A DNA stretch of 64,000 bases from Adiantum capillus-veneris (taxonomy: Eukaryota; Streptophyta; Polypodiopsida; Polypodiales; Pteridaceae): contig CM043958.1 in assembly GCA_014529385.2 (NCBI GenBank), forward strand, positions 151,884,793-151,948,792. Reading direction: 5' to 3'. Positions 24,622 through 34,959 of this stretch are shown here, in pieces. The position numbers and the translations under genes were made by a program. The notes beneath the pieces are model-generated. The model was given only the letters and a program-made list of their open reading frames with translations, had not been told where the DNA came from and searched no databases. Each line of letters opens with the position of its first letter. Positions within the stretch are counted from its first letter, which is position 1.

Positions 24622-27456
24622 ATGGCTGAGAGTAATGCAAATACATCAGAGAATAATGCTACCATGTCTGCAACTCTTTCTCTTGGTGCTCAATTTGAAT
24701 CTCTTGATGTGCTTCGTTCAAAGGTTCAAGAACAAGCAATCAAGTCTCATGTGGAGCTTAGGCATGCTAAGCGTGATTGATCCAGATATACCGTTGTATG
24801 CAAGGCACAGGGATGCATGTGGCGCTTGCATGCGTCTTTGGTCTCTGGTGGACCTGGGTGTATGGTCAAGGCATTTCATGATGAGCACACTTGTGGTGGT
24901 GCTTCACAACTTGGAAACAAGGAAGCCATTGCTAAATGGGTTGCAACAAGGTACGTAGAGAAACTTCGAGACCATCCAATGTATAGGACAAAGGAGCTCA
25001 TGGCCGATTTGCGTCGAGAAGTTGGAGTGTCAATTTCGTACAAGATTGCTTGGAAGGCGAAGCAACTTGCTTTGGGTATTATTCATGGTGATCATGCAAA
25101 ATCTTATGGAAAGCTTCAGTCTTATTGCGACAAGCTTGTGGCTAGCAATCCGGGCACTGTGGCCCATTTGTAGAAAACCACTTAAGGTCGTTTTTTTCGA
25201 ATGTTTCTTGCGTTCGGAGCATGCATCACTGGTTTCACGCATTGTCGTTGTTACGAGACTGGGCACCCTCCTGTTGTAGTGGTTAGCTGTAATTGGGATA
25301 GCTGGGCGTAATGGTTAATTATGTGCTGTCTATTTATTTTACTAATTGAGTTGATGATGATTTTGTAGAGTGGAATGCGGGGAGTTGATGAAGAGGCGAT
25401 GGCAATTACTCTTGGCCATTTTATATTTGCACAGTATCTTAGAACATCATTTCAATAAGCCATTATGGCTCTGTAAATAGTTGTAGTGGGAACTCCCCTT
25501 ATGGGTCATGCAAGAACTAACGAGCTTCACTCACTTACAAAAGTGAAGTGGTTGTAAAAGAGGGGCCTCAATTTTTGGCACCTTAAACTCAAAATAATAT
25601 ATTAAATACCAACTCCACAAGAGAGGTGCGGTGGAGTTTAGTTTGGGGCTAGATTTTAGGCATTTCTCTTGCAGATTCTCTTCTCTACTCTCTTAAGCTA
25701 TGGTTATTTTGATGTGTACTCTCTAATCAAGTCTCCATCTCTTACACTCTCTTACACTTTCTCTTACACTCTCTTACAAGTTAATCAAGTCTCCATCTCT
25801 TACACTCTCTTACACTTGTAAGAGATGTGTAAGAGATGGAGACTTTATTAGAGAGTACACAACAAAATAACCATAGCTTAAGAGAGTAGAGAAAAGAATC
25901 TGCAAGAGAAAGGCCTAAAATCTAGCCCCAAACTCCACCGCACCTCTCTTGTGGAGTTGGTATTTAATATATTATTTTGAGTTTAAGATGCCAAAAATTG
26001 AGGCCCCTCTTTTACAACCACTTCACTTTTGTAAATGAGTGAAGCTCATTAGTTCTTGCATGACCCATAAGGGGAGTTCCCACTACAACTATTTACAGAG
26101 CCATAGTGGCTTATTGAAATGATGTTCTAAGATACTGTGCAAATATAAAATGGCCAAGAGTAATTGCCGTCGCCTCTTCATCAACTCCCCGCATTCCACT
26201 CTACAAAATCATCATCAACTCAATTAGTAAAATAAATAGACAGCACATAATTAACCATTACGCCCAGCTATCCCAATTGCAACTAACCACTACAACAGGA
26301 GGGTGCCCAGTCTCGTAACAGCCGTGACTTTATTGGGTTGGATGGCACATTCCTGACGAGCAAATATCTTGGTGCTTTGTTGACAGCCACATGGATTGAT
26401 GCTATGGGGGGCTTGTTTCCGATAGCATTTGGTGTTGTAGATGCACAAAATGAAGACAATTGGGTATGGTTTTTGCAAAATATACATGATTGTATGGCGA
26501 GCATCAATGCGATTACTTTTGTATCAGACAAGCAAAAAGGTATTCTCCCAGCAGTGGAGCTTGTCTTTCTAGGATGTGAGCATGCATATTGTATGTGCCA
26601 TTTGGATGTTAATCTTAAGAAGAAATGCAACAATGGAGACTTTACTCGGTTGTTTTGGGTAGCAGCTTATGCTAACACTATGAGCGACTACGACACGGCT
26701 ATCCAAGGGATGAGAGTTATAAGTCCTGCCACGACGGACTACTTATTGACTACTTCACCCCCTTCTCATTGGGCGACGACACACTTTAAAGGAAAGCGTT
26801 ATGGGCATCTTACATCCAACATTGCTGAGTCATTGAATGCATGGTTGCTTGAGGCTAGAGATATGCCTATCATGTCTATGCTTGATATCATTCGTCGCCA
26901 ATTAACAGCTTGGTTCTATGCACGTGGAATGGAGGGAAAGAAGGCATGTGAATCTTTAGGAGATAGAGCACAGTTTGCATTGGTTGCAAACGTAGAGAAG
27001 AATTTGCGTGAGGTTGGAAATAGTGCTCGGCAATATCGAATCTTGCCCTCTAGTGATATGGTTTTTGAGATCTTGACAAGTACAAAAACATGTGTGGTTG
27101 ATGTATGTACAAGGTCATGCTCATATAATAAGTGGCAAACATTTGAAATTCCATGTGCTCATGCTATTGTAGCTATTCTCTTCAAGAGAGAGTGTGTTCA
27201 ATCGTATGTACATAAGGCATATGCTTTGCAGGCCTATTGTAACACTTATAGTGGTGTCATAAGTCCAATTGTGGATGCAAGTGAAGATGCTAGTGATCAA
27301 TTGAAACCACCTGCCACACGTAGGCCACCTGGGCATCCTAGAAAACTTCGTATAAGAACTGAGGATCACTTCAAAGAAAAACGTATTTTCACATGCTCAC
27401 GTTGTGGTGGTCTTGGCCACAATGAGTGTTCTTGCAAAGCTCCAATTGCAGATTGA
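24622..27456 (+). pseudogene. MULE transposase (MuDR type), disrupted
   Basis: The frame starts at MAESNANTSE (24622). After a TGA at 24778 it carries the MuDR N-terminal zinc-binding region (VVCKAQGCMWRLHAS, DEHTC) and the helical part ending NPGTVAHL. A TAG at 25171 and a TAA at about 25183 follow, then the fold-back insertion at 25249-26320, after which the same frame resumes. The catalytic domain holds GLDGTFLTSKYLG (first Asp), FVSDKQKGI (second Asp) and SNIAESLNAW (Glu). A SWIM-like motif CSYNKWQTFEIPCAHA has an atypical first half. The C-terminus has a CCHC knuckle, CSRCGGLGHNECSC. The last 372 codons are open, which suggests fairly recent inactivation. Confidence 0.9.
25249..26320. 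mobile_element. Fold-back element, 1072 bp, inserted in the MULE transposase
   Basis: Almost the whole insert is an inverted repeat. The left arm from TGTTACGAGACTGGGCACC to about 25790 is mirrored by the right arm from about 25840 to GGTGCCCAGTCTCGTAACA, with about 95 percent identity by eye. The centre is built of TACACTCTCTTACA-like repeats. The flanking pentamers GTCGT (25244-25248) and GCCGT (26321-26325) differ at one base and sit where a MULE reading frame is otherwise continuous, so they are the likely target duplication. No open frame of note; a non-autonomous DNA element. I cannot assign the superfamily. Confidence 0.85.
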
Positions 27457-27503
27457 ATATGTAGCTGGGATGTGGCTTCATTTTGTGCGGGAAAGTCACA
27501 ATG

Positions 27504-27801
27504 CGTGGGAGGAACTTTCTTCCGATTATAGTGGAGATTTAGCTTCATTTTGTATTAGAAAGGCATTCCACATTTTCCTTGCGATTTGCTCTATATGTAG
27601 CGAAGATTTGACTCGTCTTCATTTTGTGTCGAAAGCTTGAATGCATTACTCTCAGCATGTGAGAGATTTTCTTTCCGATTATAGCGGGGATTTGGCTTCA
27701 TTTTGTATTAGGAAGCCATACCACATTTTCCTTGCGATTTTGTTGTATATGTAGCGGAGATTTGACTTGCCTTCATTGGTTGTCGAAAGCTTGAATGCAT
27801 A
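27504..27801 (+). repeat. Tandem duplication in the MULE 3' region
   Basis: Two units of about 140-155 bp each contain TTTCTTTCCGATTATAG, GCTTCATTTTGTATTAG, CCACATTTTCCTTGCGATTT, TATATGTAGCG and GTCGAAAGCTTGAATGCAT in order. They lie between the transposase stop and the right TIR, probably in the 3' UTR. Confidence 0.8.
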
Positions 27802-27884
27802 TGAACGATTTTCTCTCCAATTTGCTTAATTTAGGACTTGGGGGTATTTTGGGAATTTTCAAATTATTTCAAGGTATTTTGGGA

Positions 27885-27983
27885 AATTTTAGGTGTATTT
27901 TATGGGCAGATTGGGAGTTTTGAAAATACGAGGGGCATTTTGGGAATTTCATCAAATTAGAGGGGTATTTTGGTAATTTTCCC
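27885..27983 (-). repeat. MULE right terminal inverted repeat
   Basis: The reverse complement begins GGGAAAATTACCAAAATACC and continues with the CCCCTCGTATTTTC motif that is also in the left arm. Further internal copies of the GGTATTTTGGGAA motif at about 27845-27885 make the inner limit uncertain. Confidence 0.85.
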
Positions 27984-27992
27984 TTAAATTTC

Positions 27993-28942
27993 CTCTTCCT
28001 CCACAGTCGGCCGGGGAAAGCCCATCTAATGGCTGAGGTGGCTCGGAATGCGTTGGCAGCGTGGAAGGCACTATCCTACGTGGCATCTGCCACGAGACAA
28101 TACAATTCTTCGTGGCCTCCACGCTGTCGCTAGGAAAGTCATCGTCTTCCATTTCACCTCGTGCGCCGTGTACCTTTTTGCTTCAGCTCCGAGGGATAGA
28201 AGGGACGCAGGAAAAGGGCTTGGATCGGCCATAGCCACAGATTCGATATAGGAGCAGAGCTACACGATACCCAGGGCAATCAGAAGTCTCACCTAGTCCT
28301 GTGTAACCGAGAAAGATATCACAGGAACTATCGTGCTGCCGAATCAACCCATTGCAGCTGGTTTTTTCAATTGGCAACTGCTGTCGGCCAACGGGCTCTT
28401 GCGAGGGGCAATAGAATTGCACTTCTTTGCGCAGATCTGTGAAATTGATGCCAATTTGCACATGTATTCTCTGCATAATGTAAGCAGGTGACAGCCATTT
28501 TCTGTATTTCTTTTTCTAATGAGTAGTGAGCGAGAAAATGTACGAAAAGCAAGGGCGGAGTTGTAATTCTGTAGTAACGATATTGCGTGGAGAAACATGG
28601 AACCTTGATGTACTGTTGTTGAGATTTGCATTTATCAATGACCGCAATTTGCATAGGGCAATTCCATGTATTACTTCTCGTTTTCTGTTGTGTACTGATT
28701 GCAAGTTTCTTCCCTTGAAATAATGCTTGTGGAGCTAAGAAGTCCTAGTGGTCTTCGCCACTAGGACTTCTTAGCCACACTACTATATCCCCACAATCAA
28801 GGTTGGCCCTCCATTTGTGGTAAGCATCTGATAGCCGCCTCTCTTTGGGGTATCTGACTGTGGAGCTATATCCTCATTTTCAGGTTCTTTGAAATGGAAT
28901 GGGGGTAATACTTCTGATGGTTTGGAAGCTTAGAAGGGAGCT
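27993..28942 (+). promoter_or_regulatory. Upstream region of the PHIP/BRWD gene
   Basis: A 950-bp interval between the MULE and the first coding exon, with no supported open frame. It must hold the proximal promoter and 5' UTR unless those lie inside or beyond the MULE. A TTTTCAG at about 28878-28883 could be the acceptor of a 5'-UTR intron. A perfect hairpin is at 28734-28775. I could not fix a TATA box or transcription start. Confidence 0.5.
28734..28775. other. Perfect 18-bp hairpin upstream of the WD40 gene
   Basis: GCTAAGAAGTCCTAGTGG (28734-28751) and its exact complement (28758-28775) enclose the 6-nt loop TCTTCG. Beyond one unpaired A the pairing extends by about five more base pairs (GTGG/CCAC region). 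It lies 168 bp before the ATG, in the 5' UTR or a 5'-UTR intron. Confidence 0.9.
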
Positions 28943-31900
28943 ATGGCAGGGGAAAAAGGTAGCCTAACGGCAAAACGGGTCCTCCCACATGTTCAAAGAC
29001 AGGTTGATAAGAATATGGCAGCAACTGATGATGCATGCTTATCACTAGCAACAAGTGGAACTCAAACAAAGGACGAGGATGTAGATGTCAATTTGAGCGA
29101 GGTCTACTTCCTGATTATGCACTTTCTGTCAAGTGGTCCTTGTAGCAGGGCAACTGGCCAGCTGTGGAATGAGCTCTTGCAACATAAACTTCTACCTAGG
29201 CGATACCATGCTTGGTATTCAAGGAGTGGTCTGCCTAGTGGCGACGAGGATGATGATGGGATCTCATTTCCACTAAGCTACATTCAAGTCTTAGAGAGGT
29301 GGGCTAGCTAATCTTTCCAATTCGTTCTTACTTTAAACAATCCTTGTATTGTTTGGACAGTGGATCATGCTTGGTGTGACAAGCACTCTTATATATGTTG
29401 CTTATCTGTTGCATTTTCTGGCCTTTAATCCTCTCCACGAAATCAGCATGTACCATAAGGGAAAAATGGGTGTGTGCTGATGCATTTCCCTTCTTTTTCA
29501 GAAACCCAGACATTGAGAAGGACCACCTGGTAAAGCTTTTGAAGCACCAACTGATAGCGTCTCGAAGAACAGAAGCACCTGTTGAGCCTTCTAATTCTCG
29601 AATACCAACCGCAGCAGATGTTCCAACTATACTAGGACAGGGTCCATTTTCTCTGTTGAATAGTGAGTTCATACAGTAACATTACTTTTATACTAGTTCT
29701 CGAAGTGCTGGAATAGGTTGTTGTTGTGATCATTATATTATTTTGTTTTGGCTCTTATGAGCTTTGTTTCTTCCAACGGAGTTTTGATACTTGCTATCAC
29801 TTTACTGCAGCCGAGCCCATCAAAGTCCAAAGATTACAGTTATTATCAGAGCTCCGCTGGCCGCATTGGCTATCTAGTCAGGTTCGAGGATTAGCATTGA
29901 GAGAAATAGGTGGTGGTTTCTCCAAACATCATCGCCCGCCATCCGTAAGAGCTGCTAGCTATGCTATATTGAAACCATCGGTTCTTGTAGACAAGATTCA
30001 GATAATCAAGAAGTTTCGAGGTCATCGAAATGCAGTTTACTGTGGTAAGTCCTCAGGACTGACAGCTGGCATCTAGATTTTCACACCTAAATCGTCTCAC
30101 AAAGCTTGTGTGTTATTACTTCATTCTTTTATGTATGCAGCAATTTTTGACAGGACAGGGCAGCACATAATTACTGGATCAGACGATAGACTGGTTAAAA
30201 TCTGGAGCACAGAAACAGGATTTTGCCTGCGTAGCTGCAGAGGGCATGAGGTATTTTTGTTCTTTTGGAAGGATGGCTGTTGCAAAACTATTTGCATCAG
30301 ATTCTGAACTTTATATGAGCCATGCTGCAGGGGGACATTACTGAATTATCCGTCAGTCATGGCAATTCTCTTGTAGCATCAGCATCAAATGACTGCACAA
30401 TTCGTGTTGTAAGTCCTCTCTCAAGTTATTATTGGAGTTAGTTCTACTAGGTTGCAATTGTATTGTTTTGGATTTGGGTGTTTTGCATTGCACTCATCAA
30501 TAAGTTTTTGTTTTGCTTGCCAGTGGCGTCTACCTGATGGAGTTCCTGTGTCAGTTTTGCGAGGCCATACTGCTGCTGTGACAGCCATTGCATTTAGACC
30601 CAGGCAGAGTTGTGAGCATCATCTACTGTCGTAAGCTCCCTCTCCACATGAACTTCTGGTGGAGGCTGATCAGTGAGCTTCTACCATGTGTTTGATTCTT
30701 TCAAAATTGTTCTCAGGTCGTCTGATGATGGGACATGCCGCATCTGGGATGCCCGGGATTCTTCAGTGAAGTCCCGGGTTTATATGCCCAACCCTGAATT
30801 GATAAGCTTGTGTGAGCCGCATTCTAAATTGATTATTTTCTATTTACATCAATTTCTAATTTATTGCTTTGTTTTGGAAAAAAAAGCATATAGCACTCAG
30901 AGGATTTTGTGACTGTGGAACTTACAGCTGCAAAGTCAATTCCAAGCACACAACCTGTACAACAGCAGCCAGGTCTGCAAATTTCTTGCTGTGCCTTCAA
31001 TGCAGATGGCAGTATTTTTGTGACCGGAAGCTCTGACAAATTTGCGCGGGTCGGTTTGCTTGCTTTATTTACTTCTAGTTGCACAAAGGTAGCTTTGCTT
31101 GCTTATGCCCAGTAGATGTCTAAGCATACAGACTTCTCTGAGGAGTTGCAAGCTGTTTATAATAGCTATTTTACTTTTTCTTGTGTAATGCTTTGCCTGG
31201 TGTTCCAGGTTTGGGATGCTAGAAAGTGGAATGATGAAATTACTGGAAAACCAAATTACGAGATGGATGTGCTGAAGGGTCATGAAAATGCTGTAAATTA
31301 TGTACAGTTTTGGTGAGATTGTCCATACTTGGTATTATCTCAGATTAAGGCTTATCGATCAATTTGTGAATTTGTGGTCAGCTTCTTTTTCTGCTTTTAG
31401 TGGATGTGCAGGTCCCGTAAAGCCTAATGTCTTTGAAAGTACTAAGGAGGATGGTGCCACAAAATTCAAGAATGTGTGGTATACTCTCATTAATTGATCC
31501 ATACTACCATGTAGTCCTGATTGCATGGTTTGTGACGCTGTACTGAAGTTACAAGGGCTCTTCATCCAGGCCAACTCGTGATAGTATTGTTACGTGCTCC
31601 CGTGATGGTAGTGCTATCATTTGGATATGCAAGCCGCGCAAGAAGACTGTGAGTAGCTCATTTCATCCTTACTACGGGATGTCTCGGTGCCAGACCCTTG
31701 CAGGCATAGCTATCACCTTCGATTGATACTGGAAACTAATGTGAACAGGCAAGGTATAGCCACTGGTCAAAAGCCTATCACTTGCGTGTTCCACCTCCAC
31801 CTATGCCTCCTCACCCTCCAAGAGGTGGAGGACCCCGACAGAGATTTTTACCCACCCCACGAGGTGTGAACATGATTGTCTGGAGCTTGGACAACCGCTT

Positions 31901-33191
31901 TGTCCTTGCAGCAATAATGGGTATGCATTGCCTTCTTTTCCTTTTTAATCTCATATATGGATGGATTTGACATGTAGTGTCTAGTGGGAAACAAGTTTTT
32001 CACTTCTGGACTTACTATGCATTGGGATAGGATGCAAACGTTGGGCATTGCACACACATTGAGGGGTTTTTTGTGAAAGTATGTTGGCCATTGGTTGTGC
32101 TTGACAATATTGCAGATTGCAGGATATGTGTTTGGAATGCAGTTGATGGCAGCTTAGTTCATTCTCTAACCGGTCATACAAAATCGGTTGGTTACTACTG
32201 GACACTATCATGTGTGCATGCCAAGTTAAATTGGGGTCTTCTAATTGCTAGCCCTTCTTGTTTCTAAAATTCAGACATTCGTGGTCGATGTGCATCCTTT
32301 CAATCCAAGGATTGCCATGAGTGCAGGTTATGATGGCCGTGTTATCATATGGGATGTATGTATGGCCATTGTTCAGATGCCCTACCTTCCATTTGTATCA
32401 CAATAATTTGCCGTCGTTTTGTTGTGCAGATATGGGAAGGGCAGCCTGTTCGTGTGTATGAAACAGGCGATTTTCAAATTGTTGATGGCAGTTTCTCTCC
32501 GTAAGATCCCTTTTTTTGCTTGATGATGCTGGTTTTGATGCTTTGTTGTTGTGTGACATTCCAGTTCTGTGGAGTCAGGTTTATTTCTGTCTTCTATCAA
32601 TTTTAAATACTCTCCCTTCAGCAAAGACATCTAACAAAGAGCTCGAAGCAATACCTTTAAGTTGTAGAGACTTTGGTATTTCAAGCACTGGAACTGACAC
32701 CAGCATTCAAACAGACACCAACTATTGTAGGATTATTTGGCTGATTCAATGTTTTCTTATCAATCTGCTTCAGGGATGGAACGTCCCTAGTGGTGTCAGA
32801 TGAGGTGGGTCAATTTTATCTGCTCACAACTGGTGAAGGACAATCTCAAAAGGACGCCAAGTTTGACCAGGTAAGTTCCTAGCCTTGGCTGATGCGGTTC
32901 CTAGTTCTTAAGAGCCTTTAGCTTCTCTATGGAGGAAAGTTTAAACTTTCTGCTGTGACAGTTTTTCCTTGGAGATTTTCGACCCTTGGTTCGCGACTTG
33001 CAAGGGAACGTACTGGATCAGGTGTTATGTTTATACCACCCACAATTTTTACAAGGTTTACTTTTACCAGGTTTGTGCCCTGATGAACAAGGGGACTTCA
33101 TTCACATTAAAAGGTTGCTGGTGTTTGCGACTGCAGGAAACACAACTACCACCCCATCAAAGAAATATTCAGGACCTTCTTTGTGACGCAA
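28943..33191 (+). CDS. PHIP/BRWD-family WD40 protein, N-terminal half (18 exons)
   Basis: Coding exons: 28943-29298, 29502-29662, 29811-30044, 30141-30250, 30331-30408, 30524-30630, 30717-30811, 30928-31049, 31209-31312, 31401-31478, 31570-31648, 31749-31920, 32116-32186, 32275-32355, 32430-32500, 32774-32870, 32962-33021, 33137-33191. All introns are GT-AG, every junction keeps the frame, and about 710 codons are open. The N-terminus has EVYFLIMHFLSSGPC and LLPRRYHAWYSRSG, the signature of plant homologues of animal PHIP/BRWD. WD repeats follow (KFRGHRNAVYC, TGSDDRLVKIW, VLRGHTAAVTAI, SSSDDGTCRIWD, AGYDGRVIIWD), ending with the conserved RNIQDLLCDA. Family members normally continue for several hundred residues to a bromodomain; that part is absent here. 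The last exon ends at a good donor (GCAA/GTAAGC) and, if unspliced, a TGA follows at 33200. Known relatives act as nuclear chromatin readers; function here is inferred from the family. Confidence 0.9.
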
Positions 33192-33449
33192 GTAAGCAAT
33201 GACAATCTTGAATCTTGGCTCCAAGGAAGTTGTACTAACAAAAAAGAAATCTACACAGAGCACTACCCAGAAGCTTCCTTCTAGCTGTAACCAAAAGATA
33301 ATTATACCGACGCTATGTCTTTTGAGAGTTACTTGTCCAAAGGAATCTACACATAAAGCAGAACCCAGCAGCATCCTAACCAAAAGATAATTTGTGTTAT
33401 ACTGGCACCATGAGCCATTGAGAGTTACTGGTGTGTGTGTTGTCTGTGT

Positions 33450-33451
<2 letters not shown>
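33192..33451 (+). other. Intron start or 3' flank of the PHIP/BRWD gene
   Basis: The sequence begins with the donor GTAAGC. A block around CCAAAAGATAATT, with GTTACTTGTCCAAAGGAATCTACAC-like neighbours, is imperfectly repeated two to three times. No exon is recognised. It is either the first bases of a very long intron or the point where the gene is cut off. Confidence 0.55.
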
Positions 33452-33452
<1 letters not shown>

Positions 33453-33521
<69 letters not shown>

Positions 33522-33530
33522 AAAGAAAGA
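33453..33530. repeat. (AG)n tract at the LINE 3' end
   Basis: About 65 bp of AG, then GAAAG-type repeats to about 33537. On the minus strand this is a (TC)n/(TTTC)n tail directly following the LINE 3' UTR. Confidence 0.95.
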
Positions 33531-33555
33531 AAGAAAGATTTTTAACGTCTATGTC

Positions 33556-33571
33556 AGGCCGAAATCGGCCT
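33556..33571 (-). other. LINE 3'-UTR hairpin, copy 2
   Basis: AGGCCGA and TCGGCCT form a perfect 7-bp stem with a 2-nt spacer. On the minus strand it is preceded by GTCTCATAGG and followed within about 25 nt by the T/C-rich tail, as at 691-708 and 34836-34850. Confidence 0.75.
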
Positions 33572-33761
33572 ATGAGACAAATCAAATGTACATTGTGTGT
33601 ATGTCATCCGTCTATCGGAAAGACAAATGAAACAAAATTGATACAAAACTGAGCTGAATGTAGGTAGTGGAGTATCTGAGGAGGGATGGAGCTCTATCTC
33701 TAGGGGTATATGCATGTCTGTATGCTCAAGGTAGTACAATCATGAGAATGCATCAAGCTAT

Positions 33762-34777
33762 CTAGCTCCATCCTGTACTAATGGGGGGGTGTAAGATGTG
33801 GTACATGGGTGGGTCTGGTGCCAAGGCTACCCGGATGAAAGCTGTCGGGTCAGCCCTCATCTGAGCCACTCGCTCCTCAGTGGCACGGCGCTCCCGGGCT
33901 CGGATCTCCTCGATCTGTCGGTGGTGGGAGCTCGCGCCCCTGTAGCCTGTGACTCGTGGTCGTCGTCTAGCTCGGTTCACCTCCGCCTGTGGGAGTGTCA
34001 CTCCCCTCTGAGTGTCTGGTGAGGGGGGGGCGGAAATCCTCTGAAAGAAGTCTGTGAGCTGCGACTGTCTCCCCTCTGTCTGTGTAGCTGTGTGTGGCTG
34101 TAGTAGTGTGTCCCGATGGCTCTGTATCTCTAGTAAGAAACGTCCGAGCTGTCTCTGATCTCGAGATTCCATGATCTCTCGGAGAGTGGGCTGTCCTCTA
34201 AATAGGGCCTCATACCTGCCTCTGATCTCAGTGTATGCTCTGCATCTACATACAAAGTGCTCCTCACTCTCCACCTCCTCTATGCAGGCTCTGCAGATTC
34301 GCTCCCCCCTGGGAACACCAGTATGTCTCCCGATCTCAATCTCTAGCCTGTGTGAAGCCACTCTCAGCTGACCAATCGCCACCCGTGAGCTATGTGGCAT
34401 ATATGTGTCCATGTAGCGTGGTCTCTGTATGAACCCCCCAGACAATATGGTGAGAAACTGGTCGCTGTAATCTGACATCCTCGTCCCCAAGCTAGGTGCC
34501 TCCTAGACTCTCCTAGTGTATAGCTGCCACAGATCCTGTCTCAATACCAAGTTCCTCTCACTGCGAGAGAGGTGAACATATGGTGAGTGGGGGTCGTACT
34601 GGAATGGTGGTAGGCTCTCCATGTCAAGACCGTGTCCCTCAAACCATGCTCTGACCTGTGAGTACCATGCTCTCTCATGCCCACTCTCTGATAGCTGTAT
34701 AGCTGCCTCAAATGCTCTACGGGTAAGTCTGTCAGGAGGTAGCTCTCTCGTCCTCTGGATGAAGCAAACTGTCTGGA

Positions 34778-34780
<3 letters not shown>
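33762..34780 (-). pseudogene. LINE polyprotein C-terminus
   Basis: The open part 34490-33762 (242 codons) reads LRVASHRLEIEIGRHTGVP followed by ERICRACIEEVESEEHFVC. This is the zinc-finger-like C-C-H-C segment found after the reverse transcriptase in several LINE clades. Upstream, after one in-frame stop near 34500, the same protein continues with HERAWYSQVRAWFEGHGL. The reverse transcriptase and endonuclease domains are not present. Reads as host-independent mobile-element coding sequence; the clade is not determined. Confidence 0.65.
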
Positions 34781-34812
<32 letters not shown>

Positions 34813-34870
34813 AATGTTATATTAATGTCTTCAAGAGGCCAAAATGACCTATGAGACTTAAACGTTACAG
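34781..34870 (-). other. Second LINE-like 3' end: hairpin copy 3 and (TC)n tail
   Basis: On the minus strand GTCTCATAGG leads into AGGTCA (complement of 34845-34850) and TGGCCT (complement of 34836-34841), a 6-bp stem with one G.U pair, then about 25 nt and (TC)n to 34781. No LINE coding sequence precedes it; gag debris of family B begins at about 34870. It is probably the tail of another, extremely truncated insertion. Confidence 0.6.
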
Positions 34871-34959
34871 TTTTTACCCTTTTTGTCCTCCTCCCTCAAG
34901 TCCGAAGAGCTAGAAGAACTGTTAGAAGAAGAGGAAGAAGAAGATCTGGGTAGTCCTTC
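34871..34959 (-). pseudogene. Fragment of family B gag (acidic Ser/Glu tract)
   Basis: On the minus strand the run of GAA/TCT codons around 34895-34955 matches the acidic/serine-rich gag tract of B2 (48270-48345) and B1 (36180-36250). It is the sequence into which B1 inserted. Nothing else of this older copy is visible. Confidence 0.6.

Larger units (their letters stand above)
24167..27983 (+). mobile_element. Mutator-like element (MULE), 3.8 kb, with 9-bp TSD
   Basis: The ends read GAGCAAATTACCAAAATACC on the left and, reversed, GGGAAAATTACCAAAATACC on the right. They are flanked by the perfect 9-bp direct repeat TTAAATTTC (24158-24166 and 27984-27992), which is diagnostic of the Mutator superfamily. 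Inside are a transposase gene, itself broken by a fold-back insertion at 25249-26320, and a duplicated 3' block. The right end is 959 bp upstream of the ATG of the WD40 gene, so the element lies in that gene's upstream region. Confidence 0.95.
33531..34780 (-). mobile_element. 5'-truncated non-LTR retrotransposon (LINE)
   Basis: On the minus strand the element enters within an open reading frame next to a (TC)n tract at 34781-34811, encodes the C-terminal part of a LINE-type polyprotein to a stop near 33762, has a roughly 200-nt 3' UTR with a hairpin (33556-33571), and ends in a (TC)n tail. Thus it is bounded by GA/TC microsatellite on both sides. 5' truncation is typical of target-primed reverse transcription. 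Confidence 0.7.

Noticed and set aside
30833-32630. Minus-strand frames across the WD40 gene introns and exons
   Set aside because: Shadows; the plus-strand exon chain with consistent splice phases explains the region.
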